This document shows positions 36,156 through 44,502 of a stretch of DNA of 64,000 bases, one piece after another. The translations under genes were made by a program, and so were the position numbers. This DNA is from Mucilaginibacter pankratovii (GTDB taxonomy: Bacteria > Bacteroidota > Bacteroidia > Sphingobacteriales > Sphingobacteriaceae): contig NZ_JACWMY010000013.1 in the NCBI RefSeq assembly GCF_014773265.1, positions 1 to 64,000 on the forward strand. Reading direction: 5' to 3'. A model generated the notes under the pieces. The model was not told the DNA's origin. It saw only the letters and a program-made list of their open reading frames with translations, and did no database searches. Every line of letters begins with the position of its first letter. Position 1 is the stretch's first letter.

Positions 36156-37350
36156 GCTCATTTATATAATACTGTTGTTCGCCGTTTTCTTTGCGGCCTG
36201 CAATAAAAAGCCAAAACCTATTGTTGACCAGCAAAACAAAGCCTATTATACTTGTTCCATGCACCCGCAGGTGCATGAGGATCATGATGGCAACTGCCCG
36301 ATTTGCGGTATGAAGCTAATTAGGGTTGAGTTGACAGATGCCGCCAGCGCCAATACGATCACTTTAAACGCTACGCAATTACTACTTGCCGGGATACAAA
36401 CGGACACCATTCGGGAAGAAAATACAGGTATCGAAAAAACATTGAGCGGTACAGTTACGACAAATGAAAACACTTCGGCAGAGTTCAGCGCTAGGTTACC
36501 CGGGCGGGTACAGCAATTGTTTGTCCGGGCTGTTGGCGAAAAGGTAACGATAGGTCAACCAGTCTATTCGCTTTACAGTGAAGATCTGCAGGAAGCAGAA
36601 AAAGAATACCTATTAGCCAAACAGCAGCAAAAGGTATTACATAACCCCGATATAGATTACAATCAATTGATAAGCGCGGCCGAAAATAAATTGAAATTAT
36701 GGGGTTTGTCCGTTTCCCAGATCAAAAGTTTAGCAGCTACGCAAAAGGTTGCTGCCACAACCACCATACTAAGTAACGTGACGGGCACGGTTAGTGATAT
36801 CGCCGTTCACGAGGGTGACTACGTTACTGAAGGTATGACCGTGCTGAAAACACAAGGATTGAACAACCTTTGGGTAGAAGCGCAGCTTTACGCCAGCGAA
36901 GCGGAAAACTACAAAGAGAATGCTTTGGTTAATGTTTCTTTTCCTGATCTGGGTGGGCAAATCATCAAAGGCAAGGTCGAATTTATTAACCCGGAACTAT
37001 CAGAAGCTTCAAAAGTTGACTTGATAAGGATCAGTATTCCCAATCCGCAGGGCTTGATCAGGCCGGGCATGCAAGCTTATATCGCGTTATCAGGTGGAAA
37101 TAACCGTTCTTTAGCCGTGTCGGCTTCGGCTATCCTGACCAATAGCAACGGCAGCGTAGTTTGGGTGAAAAATACGAATGGTAGCTTTTCACCGAGAATG
37201 ATCAAGACCGGGGCGGGTAATCAAAATTATCTCCCTATTTTATCGGGCGTTAGTGCTGGTGATGTGGTGGTTACCATTGGTGCTTATTTACTCAACAGTG
37301 AGGCCATCTTTAAAAAAGGGAGTGATCAGATGGATGGCATGAAGATGTAA
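36148..37350 (+). CDS. CusB-type adaptor lipoprotein with HMBD domain, second copy
   Basis: The ATG at 36148 overlaps the end of the first adaptor gene by 8 bases and gives a proper lipoprotein signal (IILLFAVFFAAC, Cys ~18). A 48-base upstream extension without one is less likely. The HMBD is YTCSMHPQVHEDHDGNCPIC (~32-51). The adaptor body shows GRVQQLFVRAVGEKVTIGQP and LWVEAQLYASEAENY. The C terminus ends with a short Met-rich KKGSDQMDGMKM. Two adaptors per operon may form a mixed hexamer or serve both RND pumps of the region. Confidence 0.9.
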   Translation: MNKLIYIILLFAVFFAACNKKPKPIVDQQNKAYYTCSMHPQVHEDHDGNCPICGMKLIRVELTDAASANTITLNATQLLLAGIQTDTIREENTGIEKTLSGTVTTNENTSAEFSARLPGRVQQLFVRAVGEKVTIGQPVYSLYSEDLQEAEKEYLLAKQQQKVLHNPDIDYNQLISAAENKLKLWGLSVSQIKSLAATQKVAATTTILSNVTGTVSDIAVHEGDYVTEGMTVLKTQGLNNLWVEAQLYASEAENYKENALVNVSFPDLGGQIIKGKVEFINPELSEASKVDLIRISIPNPQGLIRPGMQAYIALSGGNNRSLAVSASAILTNSNGSVVWVKNTNGSFSPRMIKTGAGNQNYLPILSGVSAGDVVVTIGAYLLNSEAIFKKGSDQMDGMKM

Positions 37351-38064
37351 GATCTAACCAGTTGACAGGCGGGTTCTGACCAATCAACTAAATGAACTTT
37401 AGGAGACCCACAAGGCGCCATTTTTAATAACCAAGCCTGTCTGAATTTTTTAGACAGTGGTTTAACGCCGTTCAAAAAATAAATAAACAGTTTACTTCTG
37501 CATGAGTAATTCCGGTTCGAAACTTATTCGGTTTCTGTTTCATTAAAGTGCTTCAATTGTTTAAAATGCGCATTTGCTCAATAAGTTGGTTCGAAATCTG
37601 CCCGATTACGGGATATAAATGCTTACGCAATAGTCACGACATATTGCATTAAACGTTCACTTTTAAAACTCACTGAGGAAGGCTCTTTTCAGGAGGGTAT
37701 TGTTGTTTTCACCCAATGATTCCAAAGTTAAGATGATAGGATGGATATTCCGGGAGGTCTAACCATCCTATTCCATGTCGCAGATTCATATAATTGTGTA
37801 AACTATATAAGCAAACGAGCATAGGAAATTAGGCAATAAGCTTGTCCAAAGTGTTTCGGAATGATTTGACAGAGGCTCTGGAATTATGTGGTTAATGCCT
37901 CCGGAATGTCCATCATACCGCATTACCAATTAGATAAGACAGGAAAAAATACCTCGAAGCAGTAACTAAATGGTTACGTCCCAAACGCGATAATTCGGAC
38001 ACAATAAGTGCCACCAATCCCAGCATCAATTAAATTTTTATACTTTTTTTACCTACTTTAGTAT
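37351..38064. other. 714-base intergenic region without a supported gene
   Basis: All frames are broken by stops, and I recognise no remnant. It contains one perfect 9-bp hairpin, ATAGGATGG (37736-37744) with CCATCCTAT (37763-37771), and a weaker CTGTCT/AGACAG hairpin at 37437-37457 after the Cus operon that could end it. The A/T-rich end (38025-38060) is the likely promoter zone of the AraC gene at 38065. It marks the boundary between the copper region and the small-gene accessory region. Confidence 0.5.
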
Positions 38065-38973
38065 ATGATAATAGCTGATGATTCATCTTCTACTGCTCCC
38101 TCCAAATCCTCTGCAATATCAGACAGTATTAAAAATGATGCAGATAATTTTCATATACAGGATCTGAGCATAGCTGATAACCCCATTTTTTCATTTGAAT
38201 ATAGTAGGAAGGTATTTTACACCGCCACTTTATTGCAAGGGGAATACCGACTTGAATTTGAAGATAGAAACATTGATATTTCGGGCAACTCATTACTTTT
38301 TACCACTACCAAGATTCCTTTTGGGATACACGCGACTGGTTTGGGATACTCCGGGATCAGCTGCATGTTTAAAGAGGAGTTTATTACTAAAGCTAACAGT
38401 GGTTATCGTTTACTTGAATTCCCAATCTATAAACCAGGCAGGCAGAACGTCTACTCGCTTACCGAAGAGCAAACGAAAGATTTTATTGATATCTACCTTA
38501 AAATATTCAATGAAAAACAAGTAAATAGCGCCTTTAACGTTAATCTGCAACGCACTTATTTACTTGAAATCATTTTTAATGCACAAAACCTAGCTCCGGC
38601 TAACTCTTTCGTAAAAACAAATAATACGACCGAGGTGATCGCCTGTTCCTTCATCAGATTATTAGAATCGCAGTTTCCCATAGAATCCCCGCAGCATGCG
38701 ATCAAATTTAAAACGTCAAAAGATTTCGCAGACAGCCTGTCGCTCCATCCCAATTATTTGAACCGCCAGGTAAAATTATCTAAAGGAAGGACCGTAAGTG
38801 AGATCATCGCAGCAAGGCTTGTTCAGGAGGCTAAGATCTTATTAAAATTAACCAACTGGAACATTGCGGAGATCTCCTCTGCACTCGGTTTCGAGGAGCC
38901 TTCCCATTTTAATTTGTTTTTTAAAAAGAACGCAAACAGTTCTCCTACAGATTACAGAAAATTCCATAAGTAA
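38065..38973 (+). CDS. AraC-family transcriptional regulator
   Basis: This 302-residue protein has a cupin-like sensor domain (~30-190, with EYRLEFEDRNIDISGNSLLF and GYSGISCMF) and a C-terminal AraC double HTH (~205-300: FADSLSLHPNYLNRQVKLS and ISSALGFEEPSHFNLFFKK). This is the layout of Bacteroidota helix-turn-helix regulators placed next to oxidoreductases. The SDR gene at 39096 follows in the same direction and is a likely target. The inducer is unknown. Confidence 0.88.
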   Translation: MIIADDSSSTAPSKSSAISDSIKNDADNFHIQDLSIADNPIFSFEYSRKVFYTATLLQGEYRLEFEDRNIDISGNSLLFTTTKIPFGIHATGLGYSGISCMFKEEFITKANSGYRLLEFPIYKPGRQNVYSLTEEQTKDFIDIYLKIFNEKQVNSAFNVNLQRTYLLEIIFNAQNLAPANSFVKTNNTTEVIACSFIRLLESQFPIESPQHAIKFKTSKDFADSLSLHPNYLNRQVKLSKGRTVSEIIAARLVQEAKILLKLTNWNIAEISSALGFEEPSHFNLFFKKNANSSPTDYRKFHK

Positions 38974-39063
38974 TAGTTCGCTATTTTAAAGATCCGAAAC
39001 ATTAAGTTTGATTTTAGTAAGGATTGGTTTTATATGCGCTAACACCGGCGTTACTATCCGTTC

Positions 39064-39071
39064 TACCTTTG
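39064..39071 (+). promoter_or_regulatory. TAnnTTTG -7 element of the SDR gene
   Basis: TACCTTTG matches the -7 consensus and lies 24 bases before the ATG at 39096. It falls inside the longer reading frame that opens at 39024, which argues that 39096 is the true start. No -33 TTTG is present at good spacing, consistent with activation by the AraC protein encoded upstream. Confidence 0.55.
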
Positions 39072-39095
39072 TATCGTTTTAAACAATTTACAAAC

Positions 39096-39827
39096 ATGAC
39101 AAAGATAGCATTAGTGACCGGTGCCAATAAGGGCATAGGTTTTGAAACAGCGAAACAACTTGCACAACATAACATTAAGGTTTTATTAGGGGCAAGAAAT
39201 GAAACTGAAGGTAAAAAAGCAGAAGCAGTTTTACAGGGCTTGTCGTTAGACGTTACCTACATAAAACTGGATATTAGTGATTCGGCTGATATAGAAAACG
39301 TTAAAAACTACATTGAAGGCGAGTACGGCGCATTGGACATCCTGGTGAACAACGCAGCCGTATTTTTAGACAGTGCATGGTTCGGAAATAACACCGAAAC
39401 CGTTACATTACAAACTCTTCGTGATACTTTTGACATTAATTATTTTGGAACAGTGGAGCTGACCCAGGCTTTATTGCCGGCGATTAAAAAAAGCGAGGCG
39501 GGGCGTATTGTGAACATCAGCAGCGTTTCTGGTTCCTTTGGCGTTCATTTGAATGAAGCTCATTGGCTGTACGCTTTAAAACCGTATGCTTACAGTGCAT
39601 CAAAAACAGCTTTAAACCAGTTTACAGTTTTTCTGGCTCACGCACTTCGCGAAACTAAAATAAAAGTAAACGTGGCAAATCCTGGCTGGGTTAAAACATC
39701 AATTGGCTCAGATCAAGCGCCACTTACACCTGAAGACGGTGCGAAAACAGGCGTAGCATTAGCCCTGCTGGATAACAATGGACCAACGGGTACTTTTTCA
39801 GAGTCTGGCGAGGTCTTACCATGGTAA
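39096..39827 (+). CDS. Short-chain dehydrogenase/reductase
   Basis: With the start at 39096 the protein has 243 residues and begins KIALVTGANKGIGFETAKQL, the classical SDR NAD(P)-binding GxxxGxG motif. LDILVNNAAVF (NNAG-type) and GRIVNISSVSGSFG follow. The catalytic YxxxK is YSASKTALNQF. The layout resembles carbonyl-reductase-like SDRs that act on small aldehydes or quinones. Substrate is unknown. The GATNEAR-type Arg after the first strand (LGARN) favours NADPH. Confidence 0.9.
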   Translation: MTKIALVTGANKGIGFETAKQLAQHNIKVLLGARNETEGKKAEAVLQGLSLDVTYIKLDISDSADIENVKNYIEGEYGALDILVNNAAVFLDSAWFGNNTETVTLQTLRDTFDINYFGTVELTQALLPAIKKSEAGRIVNISSVSGSFGVHLNEAHWLYALKPYAYSASKTALNQFTVFLAHALRETKIKVNVANPGWVKTSIGSDQAPLTPEDGAKTGVALALLDNNGPTGTFSESGEVLPW

Positions 39828-39893
39828 ATACTGAGCCATATTTTATACCCGAAATATGAAGTTATACTTATTTGAGTAAGGCCGGTTTGTTTA

Positions 39894-39963
39894 CCCGGAT
39901 ATTTTAACGCCCTTACCGGTGCCGGGTTATTTGATCCGGACGGAAAATGTTAAAATATCCGGG
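39894..39963. repeat. Perfect 15-bp inverted repeat with nested GC-rich core
   Basis: CCCGGATATTTTAAC (39894-39908) and GTTAAAATATCCGGG (39949-39963) are exact reverse complements separated by 40 bases. The loop contains a second small repeat (CCGGGTTATTTGATCCGG). It lies between the convergent SDR and MmcQ genes, so a bidirectional terminator is possible. The arms are unusually long and lack T-tracts. Confidence 0.7.
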
Positions 39964-40036
39964 CAGATACCAGGTTCCCGGAAAAATTTATACGCGATTA
40001 AACCCTTGTGAGATATGACAAATATTCTTCAGGAGT

Positions 40037-40429
40037 TTATTTTATCATATTATTTTGAACTTTTATCAGGCTCTTCTGCTGTTTTTTAGTCAACCCCGCA
40101 ACAATCAAATCATACGAATCCTGAACTAAAGATTCAATTTTGCTTTTTGGAACATCCTTTTTAAAATGAACACTTATCCAATGGTCTTTATTCATATGAT
40201 AGCCTGGAGTAATCCCTTCGTATTCATATTGAAGCCGTTTTGATTCCATTGGATCGCATTTCAGATCACAAAAATCAAACTCTTCGATATTCACAAAGCA
40301 AAACCATTTATCCACTACACTAAAAGTCAATATGTTTTTATCATAATCGGAAGTTGCTTTGTTAAAGGGCATTTTATCATGAGCCCCTTTGAATGACAAA
40401 CAGTATGCTCTAAATTCTTCGATATTCAT
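40037..40429 (-). CDS. MmcQ/YjbR family protein
   Basis: This 130-residue protein has the family pattern: FRAYCLSFKGAHDKMPF at the start, a central strand FCFVNIEEFDFCDLKCDP and GYHMNKDHWISVHFKK. The double-wing fold is related to DNA-binding CyaY-like proteins, but its function is unproven. A paralogue lies at 42236. A 16-base site shared with the NTF2-like gene promoter lies 114 bases upstream, so regulation by the AraC protein at 40587 is likely. Confidence 0.87.
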   Translation of the reverse strand: MNIEEFRAYCLSFKGAHDKMPFNKATSDYDKNILTFSVVDKWFCFVNIEEFDFCDLKCDPMESKRLQYEYEGITPGYHMNKDHWISVHFKKDVPKSKIESLVQDSYDLIVAGLTKKQQKSLIKVQNNMIK

Positions 40430-40492
40430 AGTAGCATGTTTTTCTTTTTAATTTGTCATGGTTCGAAAAAAAGAGTTTAGTACTCTTCACTC

Positions 40493-40500
40493 CAAAATTA
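40493..40500 (-). promoter_or_regulatory. -7 element of the MmcQ/YjbR gene
   Basis: On the minus strand this reads TAATTTTG, the TAnnTTTG consensus. The conserved 16-base operator ends exactly 42 bases upstream of it, the same spacing as at the NTF2-like gene promoter (41563). No -33 TTTG is present at normal spacing. Confidence 0.65.
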
Positions 40501-40542
40501 TATAATAACCCGCCTACCTTTAAATACATATAAGGATTAAAG

Positions 40543-40558
40543 TGTCACTTTTCAGGAC
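40543..40558 (-). promoter_or_regulatory. Putative AraC operator, copy 1
   Basis: On the minus strand this reads GTCCTGAAAAGTGACA, identical over 16 bases to 41505-41520. It lies upstream of the MmcQ gene and just beyond the 3' end of the AraC gene, pointing in the direction of MmcQ transcription. Confidence 0.65.
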
Positions 40559-40586
40559 TATTGAAGCTGAATCGCTTCTTTAGGAG

Positions 40587-41456
40587 TTAACAATTATTTC
40601 TAAATTCTTTTGGTGTCATACCAGTATGTTTGCGGAACATACGAATGAAATAAGACGGGGTTTCGATATTGAGTCTATCACTTATTTCAGCAATAGACAA
40701 ACTGGTGTAGTTGAGTAAATTTTTAGATTCACCTATTGTTTTATTTAATATGAATTTTTTAGCTGTTGATCCCAAAACCTCTTTTGCTATTTTGTTCAGG
40801 TAGTTGGTTGTGATAAATAACTTATCCGCATAAAATGAAAGATCACGATTTGTCATAAAATTAGCATCCACCAAACTGGTAAACGATTCAATATACCGGT
40901 TTATGATTGTAACTTGCTTTTGTTCGGAATTCTTCAAGGCTCTCAATTCGCAATTTCCCAACAGACTTAAAATAAGGTATAACAAGGCCCTTAAAATATC
41001 GGTGTTACAATCAGCTACTTTTAATATTTCAGATCTTAGGGAATTCAAATGTTGCAGAAGTATCTCAAATTGATCTTCATTTGCAGTTAATAATGGCGAT
41101 GGACGGCGAACTTGTAGGTAACTAAGATTTCTTAAAAAATACCTATCCATGAAAAAGGAAAGAAGAAAGTCCTCTTCAAAGACTAATGCATAACCCTCAA
41201 GTTTAGTATTTTCTTGCCAACTCCACACTTGCCCTGGAATTGAGCACACAATATCGCCCCGCTTTACCATCATTTTGGAATCGTTAATAACCAATTCTTC
41301 ATTGCCTTCGACAATAAATGTTAAGTCAAAATAAGATAAGCGGTGGGTTGGATTTTTTTCGATAAACCTTTTGAAATCTTTGATTGCAACCACGTCAATA
41401 GGTAAATCGATACCATATTTTTTTCGGTAGAAATTATATTGATGTATCGATTTCAT
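40587..41456 (-). CDS. AraC-family transcriptional regulator
   Basis: This 289-residue regulator has an N-terminal cupin-type sensor (TFIVEGNEELVINDSKMMVK and IVCSIPGQVWSWQENTKLEG) and a C-terminal double HTH (SFYADKLFITTNYLNKIAKE, ISDRLNIETPSYFIRMFRK, GMTPKEFR). Two identical 16-base sites flank the gene, one in the promoter region of the divergent NTF2-like gene and one upstream of the MmcQ gene. I infer that this protein binds them and controls both neighbours. The ligand is unknown. Confidence 0.9.
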   Translation of the reverse strand: MKSIHQYNFYRKKYGIDLPIDVVAIKDFKRFIEKNPTHRLSYFDLTFIVEGNEELVINDSKMMVKRGDIVCSIPGQVWSWQENTKLEGYALVFEEDFLLSFFMDRYFLRNLSYLQVRRPSPLLTANEDQFEILLQHLNSLRSEILKVADCNTDILRALLYLILSLLGNCELRALKNSEQKQVTIINRYIESFTSLVDANFMTNRDLSFYADKLFITTNYLNKIAKEVLGSTAKKFILNKTIGESKNLLNYTSLSIAEISDRLNIETPSYFIRMFRKHTGMTPKEFRNNC

Positions 41457-41504
41457 TCAGCAATTAGTTTTCAGTCTATAAAAGTAGTGTTAATATAAAA
41501 ACCT

Positions 41505-41520
41505 GTCCTGAAAAGTGACA
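41505..41520 (+). promoter_or_regulatory. Putative AraC operator, copy 2
   Basis: GTCCTGAAAAGTGACA is identical to the minus-strand reading of 40543-40558. It lies in the divergent promoter region between the AraC gene and the NTF2-like gene, oriented towards the latter. Confidence 0.65.
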
Positions 41521-41562
41521 TTTCTTTCCGTTAAAATTCATATATGACCGTTAGTAACAAGC

Positions 41563-41570
41563 TAATTTTG
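41563..41570 (+). promoter_or_regulatory. -7 element of the NTF2-like gene
   Basis: TAATTTTG matches TAnnTTTG and starts exactly 42 bases after operator copy 2. It lies 22 bases before the ATG at 41593. Confidence 0.65.
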
Positions 41571-41592
41571 TACAGGTAAAACATCGCTTATT

Positions 41593-42063
41593 ATGAAAGA
41601 AAAAGAATCAAACAAAGTCTGGGATTATCAAAATGATGATGAGAGAGCCAGGGCAGATTATATAATAGGGTTGGAAGAATCGGCACTTGAAAAGTGGTTT
41701 AATGGTGATATATCGGGCTATGAACGGCTTTGGTCAAAACGCAGCTTTACGTATTTTGATGCTGTAGAAACAAAGCGTATGGAGCGGTTTGAAGACATGG
41801 CCTCTCTGTTAAAAAAGGTTGAAGGAAATTTAAAGGCGGAAAGCTTCGAGGTTCGTGACCCAAGAGTGCAGTTTGGGCAAGATATGGCAGTATTAACTTA
41901 TCAGCTTTTTGCCAAAACAAACTTGGTAGATGTGGATTATAATTGCATTGAAGTATTTCAAAAAGAAAACGACGATGAATGGTATGTGATCCATTCAACA
42001 TGGTCAATAATACGTCCCATGGATATGGACTTCAGTGTTTTTAAAGGCAAAGAAATTGTTTAA
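41593..42063 (+). CDS. NTF2/SnoaL-like (DUF4440-type) protein
   Basis: This 156-residue protein has the NTF2-like pattern: EESALEKWFNGDISGYERLW, a middle helix MASLLKKVEGNLKAESFEV and strands MAVLTYQLFAKTNLV and EWYVIHSTWSIIRPM. Such folds bind or modify small hydrophobic molecules or serve as oligomerisation domains. There is no signal peptide. It is divergent from the AraC gene and shares its operator arrangement, suggesting an inducible response to a small compound. Confidence 0.82.
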   Translation: MKEKESNKVWDYQNDDERARADYIIGLEESALEKWFNGDISGYERLWSKRSFTYFDAVETKRMERFEDMASLLKKVEGNLKAESFEVRDPRVQFGQDMAVLTYQLFAKTNLVDVDYNCIEVFQKENDDEWYVIHSTWSIIRPMDMDFSVFKGKEIV

Positions 42064-42235
42064 TGCAAACATTTTACAGGAATTAGCTTTTAAAAATTGT
42101 ACCTGGATATTTTTAGATACCAGTGTATAATGGAATAAAAATGCTATTTGGGATGAGGTATGGGTGCCGATTGCCTTTGACAAATTCCCAATTTGGAGCT
42201 GACAAGCTTCATCACCAGACCGGCTAATATATTAT

Positions 42236-42586
42236 ATGAATGTAGAAGAGTTCAGAGATTTCTGTCTGTCATTCCCTGATACACAAGAAGGCATGCCGTT
42301 CGAGGGTTTCTTTAAAAATTCGCAGTCTATCCTTGTATTTTATGTTGGTAAGAAAATGTTTTGCTTATTCGACCTTGATAAATTTGATCGTTGTACATTA
42401 AAATGTGATCCTAACTTTGTTGATGAGCTTAGGGGACACGAGGGCATCGACAAACCATTCAACTTGAGTCCAAAACACTGGATAAGTGTAGATTTAAACG
42501 GGGATGTCTCTTGGGAATTAATTCAGGATCTTGTTACTAAATCTTACCAACTTGTCGCAGATGGTGTATTAAGGAAAAGTACATAA
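42236..42586 (+). CDS. MmcQ/YjbR family protein, second copy
   Basis: This 116-residue paralogue of the protein at 40037 has the landmarks FRDFCLSFPDTQEGMPF, KMFCLFDLDKFDRCTLKCDP and FNLSPKHWISVDLNG. It is slightly shorter at the C terminus. It lacks the 16-base operator found at the other copy. The 172 bases before it include a short in-frame run (IWDEVWVPIAFDKFPIW) that may be a scrap of a lost protein. Confidence 0.85.
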   Translation: MNVEEFRDFCLSFPDTQEGMPFEGFFKNSQSILVFYVGKKMFCLFDLDKFDRCTLKCDPNFVDELRGHEGIDKPFNLSPKHWISVDLNGDVSWELIQDLVTKSYQLVADGVLRKST

Positions 42587-42795
42587 AATCAGGGCGTAGT
42601 AATGTCACTTATATAGAATCTATGGCATGGGTGCGTCAAAATTAGTGAAGGCTGTAAAAACTGTAACGTTTTTCGGCGCGATTCTCACTTCATTGTTAAA
42701 AGGTTTACGATATTCAATTTTACACAAACCATTGTTAATGTGTAAGCCGTTATCCCTAACCCATGTAAAAATGACTAGTATAAATTTTAAATGTT

Positions 42796-44229
42796 ATGAG
42801 TAGAAAAAAATCGACCACCACCCAAGCGATCCGCTCATGGCTGGGTATTCCTTACGCCACCGCAAAACGCTTCCGCCGGCCCATTTTGCTGCCGTTCAAC
42901 CCGGACCTGCCTTACGACCAAAAGGGCCCCGCGCCGCTCCAAGCCGGCGACACGAGCTGGCTCGAGGCCGACAACGACTTGAGCGAGGACTGCCTGAACC
43001 TCAACGTCTGGGCACCCGAGGACGCCGGAGGCGAACTGCTCCCTGTTATCGTCTACATCTTCGGCGGCGGCTTCGAACTCGGCTCGAACACACAAACCAC
43101 ATCAAACCTCTCCGGGCTCGCTGCTACCGGCCGCGCCATTGGTGTATCACTGAATTATCGGCTCGGCCCTTTTGGGTGGCTCTCGCTTTCCCAGTACGGG
43201 GGCAAGTTCGCGGACGCCACCAACCTCGGCCTGCAGGACATCATCACCGCGCTCAGATGGGTGCAGGAGAACATCGCCCGCTTCGGTGGCGACCCTCAGA
43301 AGGTCACTGTCACCGGCCATAGCGCCGGCGCATACTCTACGATCGGGCTCCTCGCTGCTCCGTCGGCCGACGGTCTTTATCAGCGTCTCGCTGCGTTCTC
43401 CGGCGGCGCATCTCGGATCGTTCCAGCCTGGTGGGCCGAAGAACTCGCGATCACGTTTTTGAACGAACTCGGCATTGCGGACGATCCCGAACAACTGCTC
43501 ACCCTGGATGCAAAGCTCCTCGCCGAGACGCTCATCAAGGTCAGCCCGCGCGACATCGGCGACCGACACGGCATCGACAACACGACTATTGGCATCGTGA
43601 ATGACCGCTCTCAGACCGGGGCTGTTCTCGCTGACACGCCGCTACGCGTCCTCGAATCTGGACGTCACCGCGACGTCGATATTCTCTTTAGCACTGCGAC
43701 GAATGAAGCGGACTGGTGGGTCATCAACGCGACCGGGAAGTTCGACCCCGGCAGTATCGACAACATCGTCGACGAACTAGTAACGAAGTCACGGATCCCC
43801 CGAAGCCGTGCCCGGCGCATCGTCGCCACCTACGATGTCAACGGACGCACTCCGGTTGAGGTCCGCGGGGCGCTGTTCACCGATTACTTCTTTACCCTTC
43901 CCGCCGCTCGTGCAGCTCTCGCCCACGCCGCCGCAGGTGGCAACGCCCACCTGCTCACCGTTGGCCCTGTCGAGGGTGCGCCAGCCGTACACGGCACGGA
44001 GATGTATGGCATCGTCGGGCAAGCACGCCCTGGACAAAGCGATGAGCAAGCTACCCGTGACAACTTCATCCGTGATACCCTCCTCGACTTTGCCGCAGGC
44101 AACTACGACCGGCTTTGGAACGCCGTAACCACGAAACCCACCTCACACGACATCGGCAACTCACCATACGACCCCACCCCCCACGCGGCCGAGGTCCTGC
44201 GTACCTTCGAGGGCATCGAACGTACCTGA
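42796..44229 (+). CDS. Type-B carboxylesterase, GC-rich, probably acquired from an actinobacterium
   Basis: This 477-residue alpha/beta-hydrolase has the type-B carboxylesterase layout: the early RSWLGIPYATAKRF, SEDCLNLNVWAP (the conserved EDCLxLNVW signature), the oxyanion region YIFGGGFELGS, the nucleophile GHSAGAYS, an acidic residue near TNEADW and His in VHGTEM. It has no signal peptide. A counted sample (42961-43020) is 63% GC, and codons ending in C or G dominate, far above the neighbours; the change is sharp at both ends. Sequence style resembles actinobacterial esterases. It probably hydrolyses small esters. Confidence 0.9.
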   Translation: MSRKKSTTTQAIRSWLGIPYATAKRFRRPILLPFNPDLPYDQKGPAPLQAGDTSWLEADNDLSEDCLNLNVWAPEDAGGELLPVIVYIFGGGFELGSNTQTTSNLSGLAATGRAIGVSLNYRLGPFGWLSLSQYGGKFADATNLGLQDIITALRWVQENIARFGGDPQKVTVTGHSAGAYSTIGLLAAPSADGLYQRLAAFSGGASRIVPAWWAEELAITFLNELGIADDPEQLLTLDAKLLAETLIKVSPRDIGDRHGIDNTTIGIVNDRSQTGAVLADTPLRVLESGRHRDVDILFSTATNEADWWVINATGKFDPGSIDNIVDELVTKSRIPRSRARRIVATYDVNGRTPVEVRGALFTDYFFTLPAARAALAHAAAGGNAHLLTVGPVEGAPAVHGTEMYGIVGQARPGQSDEQATRDNFIRDTLLDFAAGNYDRLWNAVTTKPTSHDIGNSPYDPTPHAAEVLRTFEGIERT

Positions 44230-44253
44230 GAGCAGTTAGACATAATATCTTGA

Positions 44254-44502
44254 CTTAACAACTATTTTAATAGCGAAGTCGGGAGTTTGCGAACCGTGCA
44301 ATTCATCGCTGAACAAATGAATCTGTCACCAAATTATTTGAGCGATTTGCTGCGAATGCATACCGGCCAAAATACCCAGCAGCATATTCATGAAAGACTG
44401 ATCGCTTATGCTTTAGGGTTTGAACATGCGCAGTCCTTCAGCACTCTGTTCAAAAAGAAAACGAATCTGTCACCATTAGAGTTCCGGGCTGCATTTAACT
44501 AA
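44254..44502 (+). pseudogene. Broken AraC-family regulator, C-terminal HTH remnant
   Basis: After a stop at 44251-44253 the frame encodes the second half of an AraC protein: TVQFIAEQMNLSPNYLSDLL and GQNTQQHIHERLIA, then YALGFEHAQSFSTLFKKKTN and LSPLEFRAAFN. The sensor domain is absent. The linker between the two HTH motifs is missing about 17 residues (the usual helix between HERL and the IAYxLGFE motif), so even the HTH pair is damaged. It lies immediately after the foreign esterase. Confidence 0.75.

Noticed and set aside
42136..42201. Short run reading IWDEVWVPIAFDKFPIW before the second MmcQ gene
   Set aside because: It may be a scrap of a lost protein, but it is too short to assign or to call a pseudogene.
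42627..42803. 58-codon plus-strand frame directly before the esterase
   Set aside because: It is AT-rich with no family features, overlaps the esterase start, and most likely is leader sequence.
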